In this document: piece after piece, positions 49,701-61,710 of the stretch
Position numbering within the stretch: position 1 is the first letter of the stretch
Layout: each line of letters opens with the position of its first letter
Notes under the pieces: model-generated
Told to the model about the DNA's origin: nothing
Database searches by the model: none
Seen by the model: only the letters and a program-made list of their open reading frames with translations
Position numbers and translations under genes: made by a program
DNA from: Mesorhabditis belari
Lineage: Eukaryota > Nematoda > Chromadorea > Rhabditida > Rhabditidae
Direction of reading: 5' to 3'
Assembly: GCA_958450365.1 (NCBI GenBank)
Contig: CAUEEP010000740.1
Span: 310,001-374,000 of the forward strand
Length of the DNA: 64,000 nt

Positions 49701-50838
49701 TTCAGTGTGAAATATTTTTTTGAAAACAGACGGCTTTAGAAATGATTCGCACCAAAGAGGAATTTAGTGTCAAGGTGCTGAATAATGGACAAACCTTGAA
49801 CTTCACCGGACCAATGCCAGATGAAGGGTTGAACCCGAAAGCACCGTAAAATTTCTTTATAAGATGACTTTTCAGATTTTCTCTGCTAATCGAGACGCAG
49901 TGGGTAATTGTAAGGTTCACGTGGAAAACAGTGCCCAATAATTCGATGGCCAGAGTATTTGGTGATCAGCGACTCATTAAAAAACAATTTAGTGATCTCG
50001 CTATTACAAATCTAATCAGTACACAAACTGATATAACCTGTCTCACACAGGAAACGCAGTCAACATCGATGTTCGACTTGTGATCCTACCATAGGCCCAG
50101 CACTTCCATTATGGGAAGCGGTATAGCCAAAAAGCCAAATGTAAATCTAATATATTTCTAGAACGTTATGTAGACAAAATGTCTTTTTGTCCAAACTGCA
50201 TCCTCCTCCGTACCACCCTCACAAATGATTTTTGGAACACAAATCGATTCCAGTCTCGCTGAAATTACTTGCTTCAGGTTTTCCCAAAGAAGTAATCTAG
50301 AAAATCGATTTCAGATGCGACATGTGGAACAACAAATGGATCTGCCAATTCTGGGAGAAGATTGGCGTTCAATTGAAACCCAAACCACGTGGACTAACGA
50401 GATTCGTGCTTCCTCAATTGGTTTTCATGTGGCTATGAAAGTTTTAGCATAATTTAAATTGTAGGTACGACGAAGTGGGATCGTTACCCGAAAGGGAGGA
50501 TGGATCAACAAAGAAATGGAAATTTTGGAGTTGAATTAAAATGGGTTTTCCCAGTTTTCAAGATTTACCCATGTCATCCGTGTTTTGTTGTTTTGACGAG
50601 AAGTTTTATGGAATTTATTTTATTAACTTACTAAGTACATACATATTTACATCGCTATTTATATTTTCTTTTTGTCGCCATCTTTGTGGAGGCCAAATCA
50701 CATATTGTCGCGCGTGCATGCACTTAGCCCTCGATTCACCCTAAATTAAGTATGTGTACAAGTAAAAGCTTCACGGATAAAACCCATTGACACCAATTAC
50801 CGGTAAAATCGACATAAATACTCACGGGGTCATTAACT
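49701..50838. other. Apparently decayed spacer with isolated coding-like blocks
   Basis: Isolated open blocks, such as PILGEDWRSIETQTTWTNEI near 50343, look protein-like. They have no consistent splice partners and I do not recognise them. Confidence 0.35.
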
Positions 50839-51300
50839 ATGACTATCAAAGAGCATTTTGCGGATTATCACTTTCCATCGAGGTATGTTCCTGTTAGGGA
50901 TAATCGTCAGCTCGTCTCGGCGCTTGGGCCTAAAACAAACCGTGTAACGAGTCAAAAAAACATTTTTACTTTACAACTCCTCCTTCTATCGCAGTACACC
51001 TTTTACGATATGAACCTGATCCCCGTTCGCCTGGAATCTAAGGATACGTTACTCGCTGTTGAAAACGGCAACCTACGTAAACGTAATGATGTCTCCCGGC
51101 TTCGGTTTGTAAAGCGGGACCCAGCGAGAGACCCGACGAAATCCCGTTCAAATATCGACTCCGATTTACCATTCAAGGTTGGGAAGCATCGAATTCCGCT
51201 AGACGTTGCTGGATGGCCGATTTCGTCAGGTATTTGTTACGAAGCACGCAGCCTCGGAGGCAGCTACCTGAACAGTTTACTATGGCATAGAGTGAACTGA
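50839..51300 (+). CDS. Unrecognised 153-residue open frame, doubtful
   Basis: A single uninterrupted frame from ATG to TGA contains KEHFADYHFPSRYVPVRDNR and VGKHRIPLDVAGWPIS. Composition is less biased than most open frames nearby. It lies in a region of decayed genes, and a GTATGT donor inside the 5' part (about 50884) could mean that only an exon fragment is real. No domain is recognised. Confidence 0.25.
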   Translation: MTIKEHFADYHFPSRYVPVRDNRQLVSALGPKTNRVTSQKNIFTLQLLLLSQYTFYDMNLIPVRLESKDTLLAVENGNLRKRNDVSRLRFVKRDPARDPTKSRSNIDSDLPFKVGKHRIPLDVAGWPISSGICYEARSLGGSYLNSLLWHRVN

Positions 51301-52455
51301 TTTGCATGAATGTACGCTTTTTCAGCAAGAAAAATTAAGCAAAGTGGTCCTGAACCAAATCATTGAAATCGCCTTACCTTTTCCGGCAACTTGAAAAAAT
51401 CGTCTCACCATGTTGCACTAAACAGGATGGCGATAGCCCCGGAATATAAAATTCGATAAAAGTTAAATTTTGTTTATACGCACACAAAAATAGAATGAGC
51501 ACGGAACAGCCTGAAATAAAATTAAAAATGAACAATGCGGATTTATCTCACTAAAAATGCAAAATCCCGCTTTAACAAGATTTTATGTTTATTTTCAGAT
51601 ACAGCAAGCAGATATTTAATTCTTCAAGCTGTTATATCCTATCTGGGTTTGGAAAAGTATTATTTAAAAAGATCAATTTTCATTTCATTTGTTCTCTCTG
51701 GTGAAAAACGCTATTCTAACATCGAAAAGAGACTTTGCTAACTGCAGCAACTAGCGACACCCATTCCCTCTCGCTTTTGGCTGTTTGTGTTTTCGTTGCG
51801 TGCCTCTGTCTCCCCACACCCCTCTCAGCTATGATTCCCTTCCCGCGCCTTGTCTTGTCGTACGTTTCATTGCATAACTCTTTCACTATAACTTTTTCAA
51901 TGTGCTTTCAAACTATTGCATCTTACATCGATTCGATTGCGAAGTATTGGTTTGGACGCGATGGATGTCGCCGGACTGTCCTGTGTGCTATCAGGAATTC
52001 GATCGACCCCTTCGCCTTTCTTGTAGGCATACTGTATGCGCAAGCTGTGTCGATCGAATGGTGGGTTGAGCTCTTTCTGGCATTTTTTTCTTTAGATTCT
52101 ATTGGAAGATATTAATTCAAAACTTTAGGTAAACTCCGAGCAGCCAAGCCGATGTGGAAAGACGATGCTCGTGGAATCGCCGACGAACTTCAGCTGCCGC
52201 CGCTGATGTTGCTGCTTGGGGTACGTGCTCGTGCTGGGCACTTACTCAGCAAAATCAGGAACCGAGGCGCCGCGTATTTTTTGAAGTTTTTTGGTCTAAG
52301 TTCTTTTGAAAAAACTTTGCATTTAAGCTTCGTAGCCTTCCCAGAGGTTTGGATCAACACGACGCCAATGGGAGCGGTATGGTTGAGATCCTTTACTAAA
52401 CTTGTGAACATTTGTTTGGGAGGGCTCGGAGGAGTAGGTGGTGGATTTTTCTTAC

Positions 52456-52566
52456 AGCAGCAGCCCCAAGTCATGCACGCAGCCCCAAGTCATGCACCAG
52501 CAATTTCGACCCCCGCAGATGGGGCAGCAGCCCAAGCCATGCACCAGCAATTTCGACCTGATATGG
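52456..52566. repeat. Repeated CAGCCCCAAGTCATGCAC and GCACCAGCAATTTCGACC units
   Basis: CAGCCCCAAGTCATGCACG is followed at once by a second CAGCCCCAAGTCATGCACC. ATGCACCAGCAATTTCGACC also occurs twice. The frame reads Gln/Pro/Met-rich, as in MHQQFRP. Confidence 0.8.
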
Positions 52567-52731
52567 TAGGTTTTTTTTTTTTCTTCTTTTTTCCTAAAAT
52601 TGACGGTTCCAAGTGGCTGGCAAATCAAAGATGCCGCCCCATCCCATGATCATCAGCGACCATTTCTCTGCATGGTTGAACACCACCTGGTAAGATATTT
52701 TGCCTTTTTTATGTGCAAATGCTTGTTTTAG

Positions 52732-53416
52732 GGTTATCCACATGCGACCGAGTTCGAGCTATCTTCGACAACGTGTCACAAGGGTTTCGCTGCCCCGAAT
52801 GCAGATCAGTGACTGAAGTTCCGGTCAATGGATTACCTGCTAGAACGCTATCGTTTGAGAGGTGATTTCTTTCTTAGGGGAGTTAATTTCTTTTATTGTT
52901 TAAGAGATTATTGACGCATGAAAGGGGAAAAGGATCTGGAGGTATCGTTGTCTCAGTCGGTCTTCCAGCATGGCTTGCTCCGATCTTGACAAAGAAGTCG
53001 AGAAAGGAGTTTATTTTGTCCTGTGGCGCTTGTCCTGGCAGTACTGTTAGAAAAGTTTTCATAAATCTCAAGACTCTAGGCTCAGAATTTGCTCACTCTG
53101 ATTGTTCGTCTGCATATCAAGCACGGCGAGAAGTAATTGAGCGCAAGGCTTTAACCAACAGGATTTTTGTAGGTTTATGCCCTATAACATATTCGCTGCT
53201 AGAGTTTTAGGGATCGTCTTGAAAAGTGAATCAAGTTGCTGCTGTTGCGGCTCAACGGCTATCAACATTGGAAACTTGTCGATCGTTTGAACGATTGTGG
53301 AACAGAGATGAAACAAGTAATAATTTCCTTATGATTACTCTCTATTTAAAATAAAAGGGATTAGACAAGCACAGCGAACTTCGGAGAGATTCAGCTCGAG
53401 TCTACGTCAAATCAAT

Positions 53417-53448
<32 letters not shown>

Positions 53449-53670
53449 GGTTGTTCGTTTGTTGTATCCAGCCGCGATTTAGGATCGCACTTCGGAGAAA
53501 CTTGCAGATGCGTATGTAAGAGGTTCAACAGAGATCTCCAGAAAGCTTCCAAACGAGGTGTGTGTGTTTTTTCTGGACTTTGAAAATTTTTAATTTAGCT
53601 GGAAAAAACGCTAAGCGAAATAAAGGAAGGATTTATCGATCAGCTTGGAGAATTCGAGCAAGGATTTTAA
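52732..53670 (+). CDS. RING-finger/TRIM-like protein, 5' end not resolved
   Basis: Exon 52732-52862 encodes the C-terminal half of a RING finger (FDNVSQGFRCPECRSVTEV, then PVNGLPAR), the typical end of TRIM/RNF RING domains. The next exon (about 52907-53169) continues in frame and holds a second Cys/His-rich patch (CGACPGSTVRKVF, AHSDCSSAYQAR) where a B-box would be. Helical coiled-coil exons follow: VNQVAAVAAQRLSTLE, KLADAYVRGSTEISRKLPNE and LEKTLSEIKEGFIDQLGEF, with a stop at 53668-53670. RING/TRIM proteins are E3 ubiquitin ligases. The N-terminal zinc ligands are not found in an in-phase upstream exon, so the gene may be truncated. It lies among pseudogenes. Confidence 0.55.
53419..53449. 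repeat. Long poly-T tract
   Basis: About 30 consecutive T, between two coiled-coil exons of the TRIM-like gene. Confidence 0.95.
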
Positions 53671-54919
53671 CGATCGGATCAGAATGGCGCTTCACCTCGG
53701 TCCGTTGAAATCGTTAAACGTGAGAGTAAAGGAGGCCAATCGATAATGACGAGGTAGTTTTGTTTAGTATTTTAAAATTTTAATAATTTGTGGGAGATTA
53801 TCGTTCTTGAAAACGCACGTGATCGCTCTTATAGACAGTTACTGAAGGGGTATATTTTTTTGTCTTTGGAATCTAAGTTTTATTAATATAAGCGATAGCT
53901 AAAAGAGAAACGTATATTTCTGTATAAACGAATACGAAAATGCTTATTAAATTTTTTAGGTTCAATCTCCACTAGGAGATCTGTTTCATACTTCCACCTA
54001 CCCCTTATCCAGAAGTTCAGGTATAGAAAACCCCGGCGGGCACATGGAGTCATTGAACGTCCTCCAGTAGCAGAACTTTGTAAGCATTTACGGTTTGAGT
54101 TTTTGTTTCATTTTATTATTTTTGCATTCTAGATTCCCAGAAATCCACAAAGAAATAGACCGTTTGGTGAGCAGAAGTTGGAGAACAACAAGCTCGCACC
54201 GGAAGGCGCATTGGATTTATTACAAATCAAGCTGTCAGTTTTAAGTAGATGAGTTTATAAAAGCCCTTTTTAGCGACACATTGCTTAGCTCGCACACCTT
54301 TTTCTGATGAACAATCAGCTGATGCCCCACCACCGCGACGTCGTCGATCGTCATGAAGTAAGGTTCCGGGCATAAGCCCGCCGGCGATACTCAATTCCAA
54401 GAAAGGGATTTGGTTAATTGACGTTAGTCGAACGGCCGAAGCAGCAGATCGTCACTTTGCTGCAAAACATCATTATCACGCACAAACAATGCTCGATACC
54501 GTTCAAGCCACTAGAGCGACGACAGTATGACGACAGCTATGAATGATGAAAAGCAGTTCCGGATCAACCAGGACCCTCAAATCGTTAAAACCGGCTATTC
54601 TTCCGCCTTGTTTTTCTTTGGATATCACTGTGACACTTTATGTTATTTGGAAGTATTTTGTTTAGATACGTAGTGTTTGGTTGAAAACGTAATATCATTA
54701 TGAGCCTTAGTTAAATAAAGTATTGGTTAAAATATTAAACGAGTTAAAATTTTTGATTGGATGCTTCTCTGAACAATTTTTAAGATTTATGCACCAGTAT
54801 TATTTCAGAACGACAATATTTTATTAAATATCCGATTATCCCAGTTATCGAAAAGGTGCAGAAGTGGGCATGATAAATTGATTATCCGGCATTTTACAAT
54901 GTTTGACACTGAACCCCAT
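53671..54919. other. Spacer with no supported gene
   Basis: A coding-like block near 54430-54530 (RTAEAADRHFAAKHHYHAQ) has no splice partners. The rest is AT-rich with stops in all frames. Confidence 0.4.
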
Positions 54920-57900
54920 GAACCACTTGCCCGGCATAATTCTCGTCCCAGTTGAAACAAGTCTCCACTTTTAAGTATCGTTCATGAAAGAAAGGCTAAA
55001 AATTTGGATTTGTGTGCATAAGAGGCTTCAATGCAAACCGAGGACTTTTGATAAATCCCGTTCCCGGTAGGCAATTTTATGCCAATCTGCAGGGAATTTC
55101 AGTGACAATTATCTGAAAATTCAGCTCCAAAGGAATCCCAAATCGGCAAAAAACGCGCTTGATCGATCTTGTATCAGAAAAAGATTTTAAACTCTTCTCG
55201 TTTTTGCTTTACGAAGCGCCCACCTTTGATTCAATGAGTTTAAAATCAGGATTGTCGATGGTAGCATTCCCGATTACTTTACCCGTGATGATCCAAAGGT
55301 AGACATTCGATGTCATTGTTGTGTCAGCTCAGAGAACCTGAAAAGGGAAATGCATTGATTGAATGATTTGCTTTTGTGAGACTGCTTATTGTTTCTGTTG
55401 AGTGGCATTCGAGGGTCCGCATACATGTTGATCGCTCCACGTAGAAGACGGAGAGCGAGCACGCTTTTCGACAAGATAAGTGGAGCCTGGATTGATATCG
55501 TTTGGTTAGCCCCCACGACGGATTTGAACTTCATTTACCTACCGTAATACCCTTCAGTAATGGGGAGTATTAACCCTTACCCTTTGATTTCCCCGGCAAT
55601 GAAACTAGTGCAAAATAGAAAACCAGTTTTGATAAAACTATTTCCATTACAGGGTTACGATAAGTATTTCCCATCTTTGCAATTTGACATGCCTTTCCTA
55701 GCGTAAAAGATCTCGACTTGTCGATGTGGGAAGTGTTCACCAAGGCCACCAGAAACTCTCCTATACAAATTCCACCATCCCACGTGTTTGCAGGAGGTCT
55801 TTCTAGGATGGACTTGATTCGGGGCCTGAAAATGTTTCCGATAAACAGCGCATCCCTCCTTACCAACGACGATATCCACTTAACTTTTGCTTTGTAAGCG
55901 CTGATACAGCAATGAGTTTGCAATATAATCAGTGGCCACGAACTCGACCATGCATTGTGAACCGACGAGGAAGCGGGTACACACGGATTGATGGAGGAAA
56001 CGGGGTGCCACCTGTACCTTTTCTGAAAACATGAATAACACCTGAATACTGGGTGACACTGACTCCTTGGATATGATTATCCATCTCTTAGGATTATGGA
56101 TTGAGTTTAGAATGTCAATGATATGGAAATACAACTCTACCTTGATTTAATTCCTAGACTAACGATATTTACTATGAGATTTTACTCCCGCTGCGAGCAT
56201 CGCTATCGCTCCATCGTTCACGACGATCCGAAATTGAGCCTAAAAATGTAAATATTTTCCCGTACACTAAGAACCTGGCAACTAGTACTAGTTACTAGTA
56301 AAGTGACAAACTTGTAATCCAAAACCATATCTCGATCGCGAAGATTTTGCACAAAGTTGAGAAGGGTCATGTTCTTGAAGCCTAAAATGAACTTTTTCAT
56401 AGAATTGTCAGCAAATTTCTAATACCAGCTTGTCCCAGTTTACTCCTCGGCGGTCGAAGACAGAAAGTCTCCCTCACCACGCCCGTTCTCCTCGTGAACA
56501 TCGCTATCTGAGCTCAAATTAATGAATGAACGCCGATTTCTCCGGCACCGTCGACATCTGAAGCGGTGCATTAGCATCAGCGGTCAATGATAACACCAGA
56601 TCATTCATTTGTTCGGTGTCTTTGAACGCATCCCCCCGAACTGCGGTGCTAATCAAAACTGCCTGATATCGGGACAGTTTGGCCGTCGACTTTTGCCTTC
56701 ACTTTTATCTGCCCGTTGAAGAATCGGTGAGAATTCCGGTATTCTCAGGCTGTTCTGGAAGATCCGCGTGTCCGATAAAAACACGGCATTGAGCCGCGAC
56801 TATGAGGGCTCCCCACGACGTTCTGAATGATATACGATTGCCTCAAAACTTCCTATACGTTTGTAAACGGACGGTTTAACGCGGAAAACACGCTACTTTT
56901 GAAAAATAGCATATCAGTTATGAAAACCAAGTATTTTTACCCATACTATCTTTTTTTTTGCACAAAAGTTGTAACTCTAAATAAATAACTTTTTGATGAG
57001 GATTTTCAAAGGTGATCATAGCGCTTTTTTGCTTTTAAGATTTTAGTGCCCTCAGTAGAATTGCTTGAAAATCTTTCGTTGTTTGAGATCTAAAAGTTCG
57101 TTTGTTTTTTATTTTTCTAGAAAAAACTTGGAATATCAAATGATAACAACAGTTTTTGGAAAAATTTCATTCTACGAAGTTTAACTGAACTTTCCCATAA
57201 AAGCTTCAGCGACTAGATCTGGATGTAAAAAATCTAGTCAAAAAGTTGTTGAGTTGAAATCTTGGGCATATTGGGGTAAAAAAATACCTGAATTTTTAGA
57301 ATCTGGCGTTAGTTTTTCTTGAAAAATGACTGCTTACAGGAAAAGTACCAGCCTTTTGGGACCTCTGTAGATTCGTAGATCAAATGATATCTTACGAATC
57401 AAATCAAATCGTGTACGCTAGACAGTGTGCATTTGTCCAAAGCACAAAGTACAAACCGGTTTTACCGTGTTTTGCCTGGTACCTGAAAGTGAATCGAACG
57501 GAACAGTGAGTGCGACATGTCAGGAATTTTACCTCGAAATGACCAGTAATCGGCACTGATGGAATCAACAACGGACTGTTCAGTCGCGCTTCGAATTCCC
57601 CCCGCTGCTCTAGAATTCGATTTTTTTCTCTCTTGTTTTTTTAAATTCGATACCTGATATGCATTTTCGACATGCTCCACGTGAAAATGTTCAGATCGAC
57701 AAATCCGAGGGAATATTCTTGGGGAGCTAATATTCCAGATGTGGGCACTGTAAATTGAGACCTGAAAGGGTTGATTTAGGGGAAACCAGTTGGACTCACT
57801 TCTCCATTTTCGATGCTCATCCCGGATTGTCAGTAGTGGAAGTTTGAGGATTTGCTCGTTCACCACCTGTTAGCTCATTTTTGATTGTTTTTAAAGTGTC

Positions 57901-57992
57901 TCTTTAAACCTTTATACCATTCCCTCAAATAAGGCCAATCCAGTGGGCATCAAACGAAGCACCATTCCTGGGTTGTTTGGAGAAGCATTTTG
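54920..57992 (-). pseudogene. BPI/LBP/CETP-family lipid-binding protein, probably broken
   Basis: Reading the reverse strand: exon 57918-57992 encodes NNPGMVLRLMPTGLALFEGM, the conserved N-terminal NPG-x-VVR-x2-x-KGLDY motif of BPI/LBP proteins. The next exon, 57800-57866, gives VVNEQILKLPLLTIRDE. Then FQVSIYSAHIWNI and a C-terminal half with SQCMVEFVATDYIANSLLYQ (around 55880-55960), matching the [21 protein letters not shown] block. The likely last exon is near 54920-55010 (PFFHERYLKVETCFNW, QVVHGVQCQTL). The family binds lipopolysaccharide or other lipids in the extracellular space. Phases do not close between the second and third exons, and around 55735 the best family match (GEFLVAL to GEHFPHRQVE) needs a one-base shift. 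Stops interrupt 56430-56700. I infer a decaying copy; assembly indels are an alternative. Confidence 0.6.
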
Positions 57993-60786
57993 CTGAAATG
58001 ATCATAAGAAAGGTTTAAAATAGTTTAATTGCATATTCCAATCATTCAAAAAGATAATCAGTTATCTAAATACGTTTTTTCCTAAGTATTCGGGGGTGGG
58101 ACAAATCCTACCTTTTTTTGCTGGAAAAGGCAGTGAGCTTCAAAAACATTTTATATAAAGGGAATCATATGCGTAGATTCCGAATTTCGACAAAATCAGA
58201 CCTCGCTGACACGTAAAATTTGGGCTAAAGACAAAAACTGCGGAAAAGCGTTAAGTTGCGTAGTTTTTGCGACCTTGGCTCAATTTTGTTTGTGTCAGCA
58301 AGGCTCTGTTTTATCGAAATTCGGAATCTACCTTCCCCTTTCTATTCTATGGCTATTTTTGAAGCTCTACGACCTTTCCGAGCCTTTTCCCGAAAAAAAG
58401 GTAGCATTTGTCCCACCCCCAAGTATTCAGTTCCGGTTTTGTTAAAAATGCGTTTTCTAAGCAAAGGTAAGAGCTACGGTCATTTTCCGAAAGATTGACA
58501 CGTTTTGAAAACATTTTGAGTTAATTCTTTAATACAGAAATATCTTAAAAGAAAAAATTTCGTGATCCTTTTCTCATCATTTGACCTTCCATCAAGCAAC
58601 GGAGAATAGTCCTTTTCGTAATTTTGAGCTTCCCGAGACTCCAAGGTGGCGTGAAAAACGATGAAAATCCAAGTGAATCTCCACAGTTCTCTCATCTAAA
58701 TTTAAGCTTAAGTCTCGTAGATTTAACAAAACTAAATAGGAAAAACAAGATTTACTAGAGAGAGTGAGAATAGAAATGAAAGGGAATTCCCTAAAGGACA
58801 AATAAAACCGGACTTGTTTTGGGAAGAAGAGACAAAAAAGGAAATAGAGTGGCACAGAAACCAGACGAGACTTGTTATTGTTAAGAGAAGGTAAAAGAAA
58901 AGGTTGAAATGAAAAACGGGCTTATTTCAAAATGCCTTTCAAGAGAAACACTTCATTTGATTTGGCAATTAACCAGAGTTCACGTAAAGATATTCTTTCG
59001 GAATCTTTACAACCATTAAACTTAGAGTGTGTTCCTTTCAATTTAACGATGTCAACTCTTAAACTTCCGTAATCTTGAGATGAATAAAACAGGAGACAAG
59101 CTTCGATAGTTTTCGAAAGTTGGCATATTTTTTGAAAATTAATTGGTTAAGCGGAAAAAACAACTTGGAAAAGTATTAACACTTTTATGGATTTACCTTA
59201 ATTACCGTATTTCTTCGAATGAAGACCAGGGTAAAGAGTATCATCACGTATTACTCCTGCTGTAGCAGCCCTTTTTAAAATTTCTTTTCTGCATAAAAGC
59301 TTTCAATGAAGTGCTATAGGGCTCGAAAATGGCTCAAAAAAACCATGAGCTAACAGATTTTTGAGCCATTTTCCAGCCTAGCTTCATTGAAGCTATACAA
59401 AAAGGCCCAAAACTACTACACAGGCCCCTCTTTACCCGATCTTCCCCCCCAAGAAATCCCGTATTTTACTGAATTTCGAAAATTTTGAGAGCGAATTTCA
59501 TTTTTTCGTTATCATAAAAATCACCAATAATGCAGATTAGACTAACTTTTTGAAAGTTAGCATTTTCCATTCTGCAAGTCTCAAGCATTTCTCAACAATT
59601 TTCAAGCACATTCAAGCACAATGATTGTTCTTTTACCACAGGGAAACGCTAAATGATTCTAAAATTATGGCATCAATGCAATGACGATCTTGAATGGCAG
59701 AAAAAAGGGAAAACACATGAATGAAAGAAAATGTAATGGAGAACAAGTTTCCCCTATTTCCCTTTTATTCGAAACTGTTGTTGTTGGGAAAGAAAGAAAT
59801 GGCCGAAGAACGATACAGTGATTTTGATATGACTTGAGTGAACTCGCTCTACATTTACAAACATACATTTTTATGTGAACCAAATGTGACAAGCAATTAA
59901 TTGGAAGACAAATTGAGGGACAATAGTAGACCGGTCTGTGGGAGGGAGGGGTAGAATTAGTTGAAATGAGCACAATCGAATCTTTGCAACTTGTCATTTC
60001 CCAAGATAGCCAGATCATTTTAAAGCATTTTTATCGATAGTTTTATCAAGCCGAAGCCATTGGTATTTGAATGATAAAAAAATTTGGTCGCTATAAAGGT
60101 ATGTGTGAAGTCACTACACACTCTTCACCACAGTAAAGTGAAAGCATTTTCACCAAACTAGAAGACTTATGCTCAATAAAAAATTGGTTATTGATTCTTG
60201 TCTTTAAATACTTTATGCGTACTGTAGACAGATAAGAGATGAATAAAATTTACAGTGTCTCTAATGCTTTAAAAGGAGAATCAGCATGAGTAAGTCGAAC
60301 ATAATTTGGTAAAAAGCTGTGATCTCTACTAGCAAAAAGAGTGCAGCTGATTATCGATGAACAAGGTTAATTATAGACATCAATATAAATAGGAGGGAAA
60401 ACGTTTTTGCTATGAAGAGAGGTGAAAGCTGGGATATGAAAAAGAAAAGGGGAGAAAGGGGAGGGGAAGGGAAGGGATCTCACAGAAGATTCAGGTCATC
60501 ACTTCCACGGTCAATCGATCCTCCCCTCTTCCCCTCTCCATTCCCGATCATCCCCCACTAGTTTATCTTGTGAAATATGCCTCGATTAGGGCATAAAAGC
60601 TTCAATAATTCAATTAACATTTAACAATTTCCATAAGAAGAAATGACTAAAAATGGAGGAGATCAAAACTCATTCTAACTCTCGCCTCTCAGTAGCTGAC
60701 TCGTTGCTTTTATTTCCCCGACTTCTAGAGGTTGGGCCTTTTATTAATACGTATCTCGCTCTTTTTGCTCTTTCCTAGACATTGAA
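57993..60786. other. Intergenic region with foldback element and short repeats
   Basis: Contains the element at 58092-58420, an inverted repeat at about 59299-59393 (TGGCTCAAAAA and TTTTTGAGCCATTTTC arms) and copies of the dispersed module near 58470 and 59110. No exon is supported. Confidence 0.5.
58092..58420. mobile_element. Long foldback element, family F copy 2
   Basis: Begins GGGGGTGGGACAAATCCTAC and ends GTAGCATTTGTCCCACCCCC. Inner arms pair through AGATTCCGAATTTCGA and TCGAAATTCGGAATCT. It shares the GGGNGTGGGACAAATNC terminus with the element at 30982-31463 but has a different interior. Confidence 0.85.
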
Positions 60787-61038
60787 ATGACTTCCCAGTT
60801 GGGCCACAGGATTGGATCTCAGTGTCTACAACGCGACCCTTACACCCCCGAAAAGTTAGTCCCTTTCCCCGTTAAAGTAACTCCTAATTTTTTAGAAAGC
60901 TCAAAGAAAAGAGCAAAACTTGGTCCTCAAAAGCGGATTTCTTCTGCGGTCGCAAATCGAAAGAAAAATCCTCCACGAAAACACAAAAGTCTTTTTTGGT
61001 TGATGAATAAAGCCCGCACTATTTGTACACTTTATTGA
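60787..61038 (+). CDS. Small basic protein, unrecognised
   Basis: A single exon of 83 codons starts at an ATG seven bases after a TTTCCTAG acceptor, a good spliced-leader site. It is rich in Lys, Arg and Pro (SSKKRAKLGPQKR, RKKNPPRKHKS) and ends KARTICTLY before TGA at 61036-61038. Its composition would suit a nuclear or ribosome-associated protein, but no family is recognised. It converges on the minus-strand gene, whose stop lies 57 bases away. Confidence 0.45.
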   Translation: MTSQLGHRIGSQCLQRDPYTPEKLVPFPVKVTPNFLESSKKRAKLGPQKRISSAVANRKKNPPRKHKSLFWLMNKARTICTLY

Positions 61039-61094
61039 AAATCTCTATACGGAGTCACGGAATAGACCAATTCTTTAAAGAAAATAACGACTTT

Positions 61095-61710
61095 TTAACG
61101 CCTCATTCGTGAACTTTCCCCCGCGAGTTTTCCTTTTCGTTCCTCGTTTCGTTCAAGAAGAGCTTCAACATGGACGAATTCGCTCTCGATGTAAAACTGG
61201 CTCCAACAGTCGGCAATTTCGCTAAATGAGTTTTTAAAAATGAAAGTCATTACCAAGAAGAACTCCGCAAAGAATTAAGACGATCAATCGGTTGTTTGCG
61301 CCAGCATTTCATTACAGTTCGTAGATGAAGCAAGGCATCTCCTCGAGCTTTTCCATCCGTTTCCTAAAGTCCTAAACTTTTGAAATTATGCTCGCAAAGA
61401 AGCCAAATATTACCTCTGAATAAATGCTGCTGTAACTCCTATCCGCATTTTGGTCAATCAGGAATGGCTAAGTCAGGATCAGTACCAGGGCTCCCTTTTT
61501 ATAAGACACGACAGTCGTTGCTGAAAATAAAAGAATGTAAAGAGAGTTTCAAGAAACGCATAATAAAAGTGCACTAAACATTGAAAGACCAAGATTCGCT
61601 GTTAATTTCTTAGATATCCTTCAAATTGCTTGTGGTTAATATCCAAAAACAACCTTCTTTATTGGCCCGAGATCAGATTGAGGTGCGATTTGAGTCGTTT
61701 CTTTACTCAT
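61095..61710 (-). CDS. Small unrecognised protein with charged helical C-terminus
   Basis: The last two exons are well supported: 61316-61371 and 61095-61221. They join in phase to read DFRKRMEKLEEMPCFIYEL then EIADCWSQFYIESEFVHVEA and a charged tail ending SSRMRR at TAA (61095-61097). An in-phase exon before them (about 61398-61452) reads PFLIDQNADRSYSSIYSE. A plausible first exon at about 61654-61710 encodes MSKETTQIAPQSDLGPIKK, with the ATG at 61708-61710. The join between first and third exon is unresolved. The product would be predicted to be mostly helical, without signal peptide or membrane segment. Family not recognised. Confidence 0.45.

Noticed and set aside
61254..61363. Alternative exon reading ETDGKARGDALLHLRTVMKC
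   Set aside because: It is open and in phase, but the shorter exon 61316-61371 gives a more natural protein in phase on both sides (upstream YSSIYSE, downstream EIADCW).
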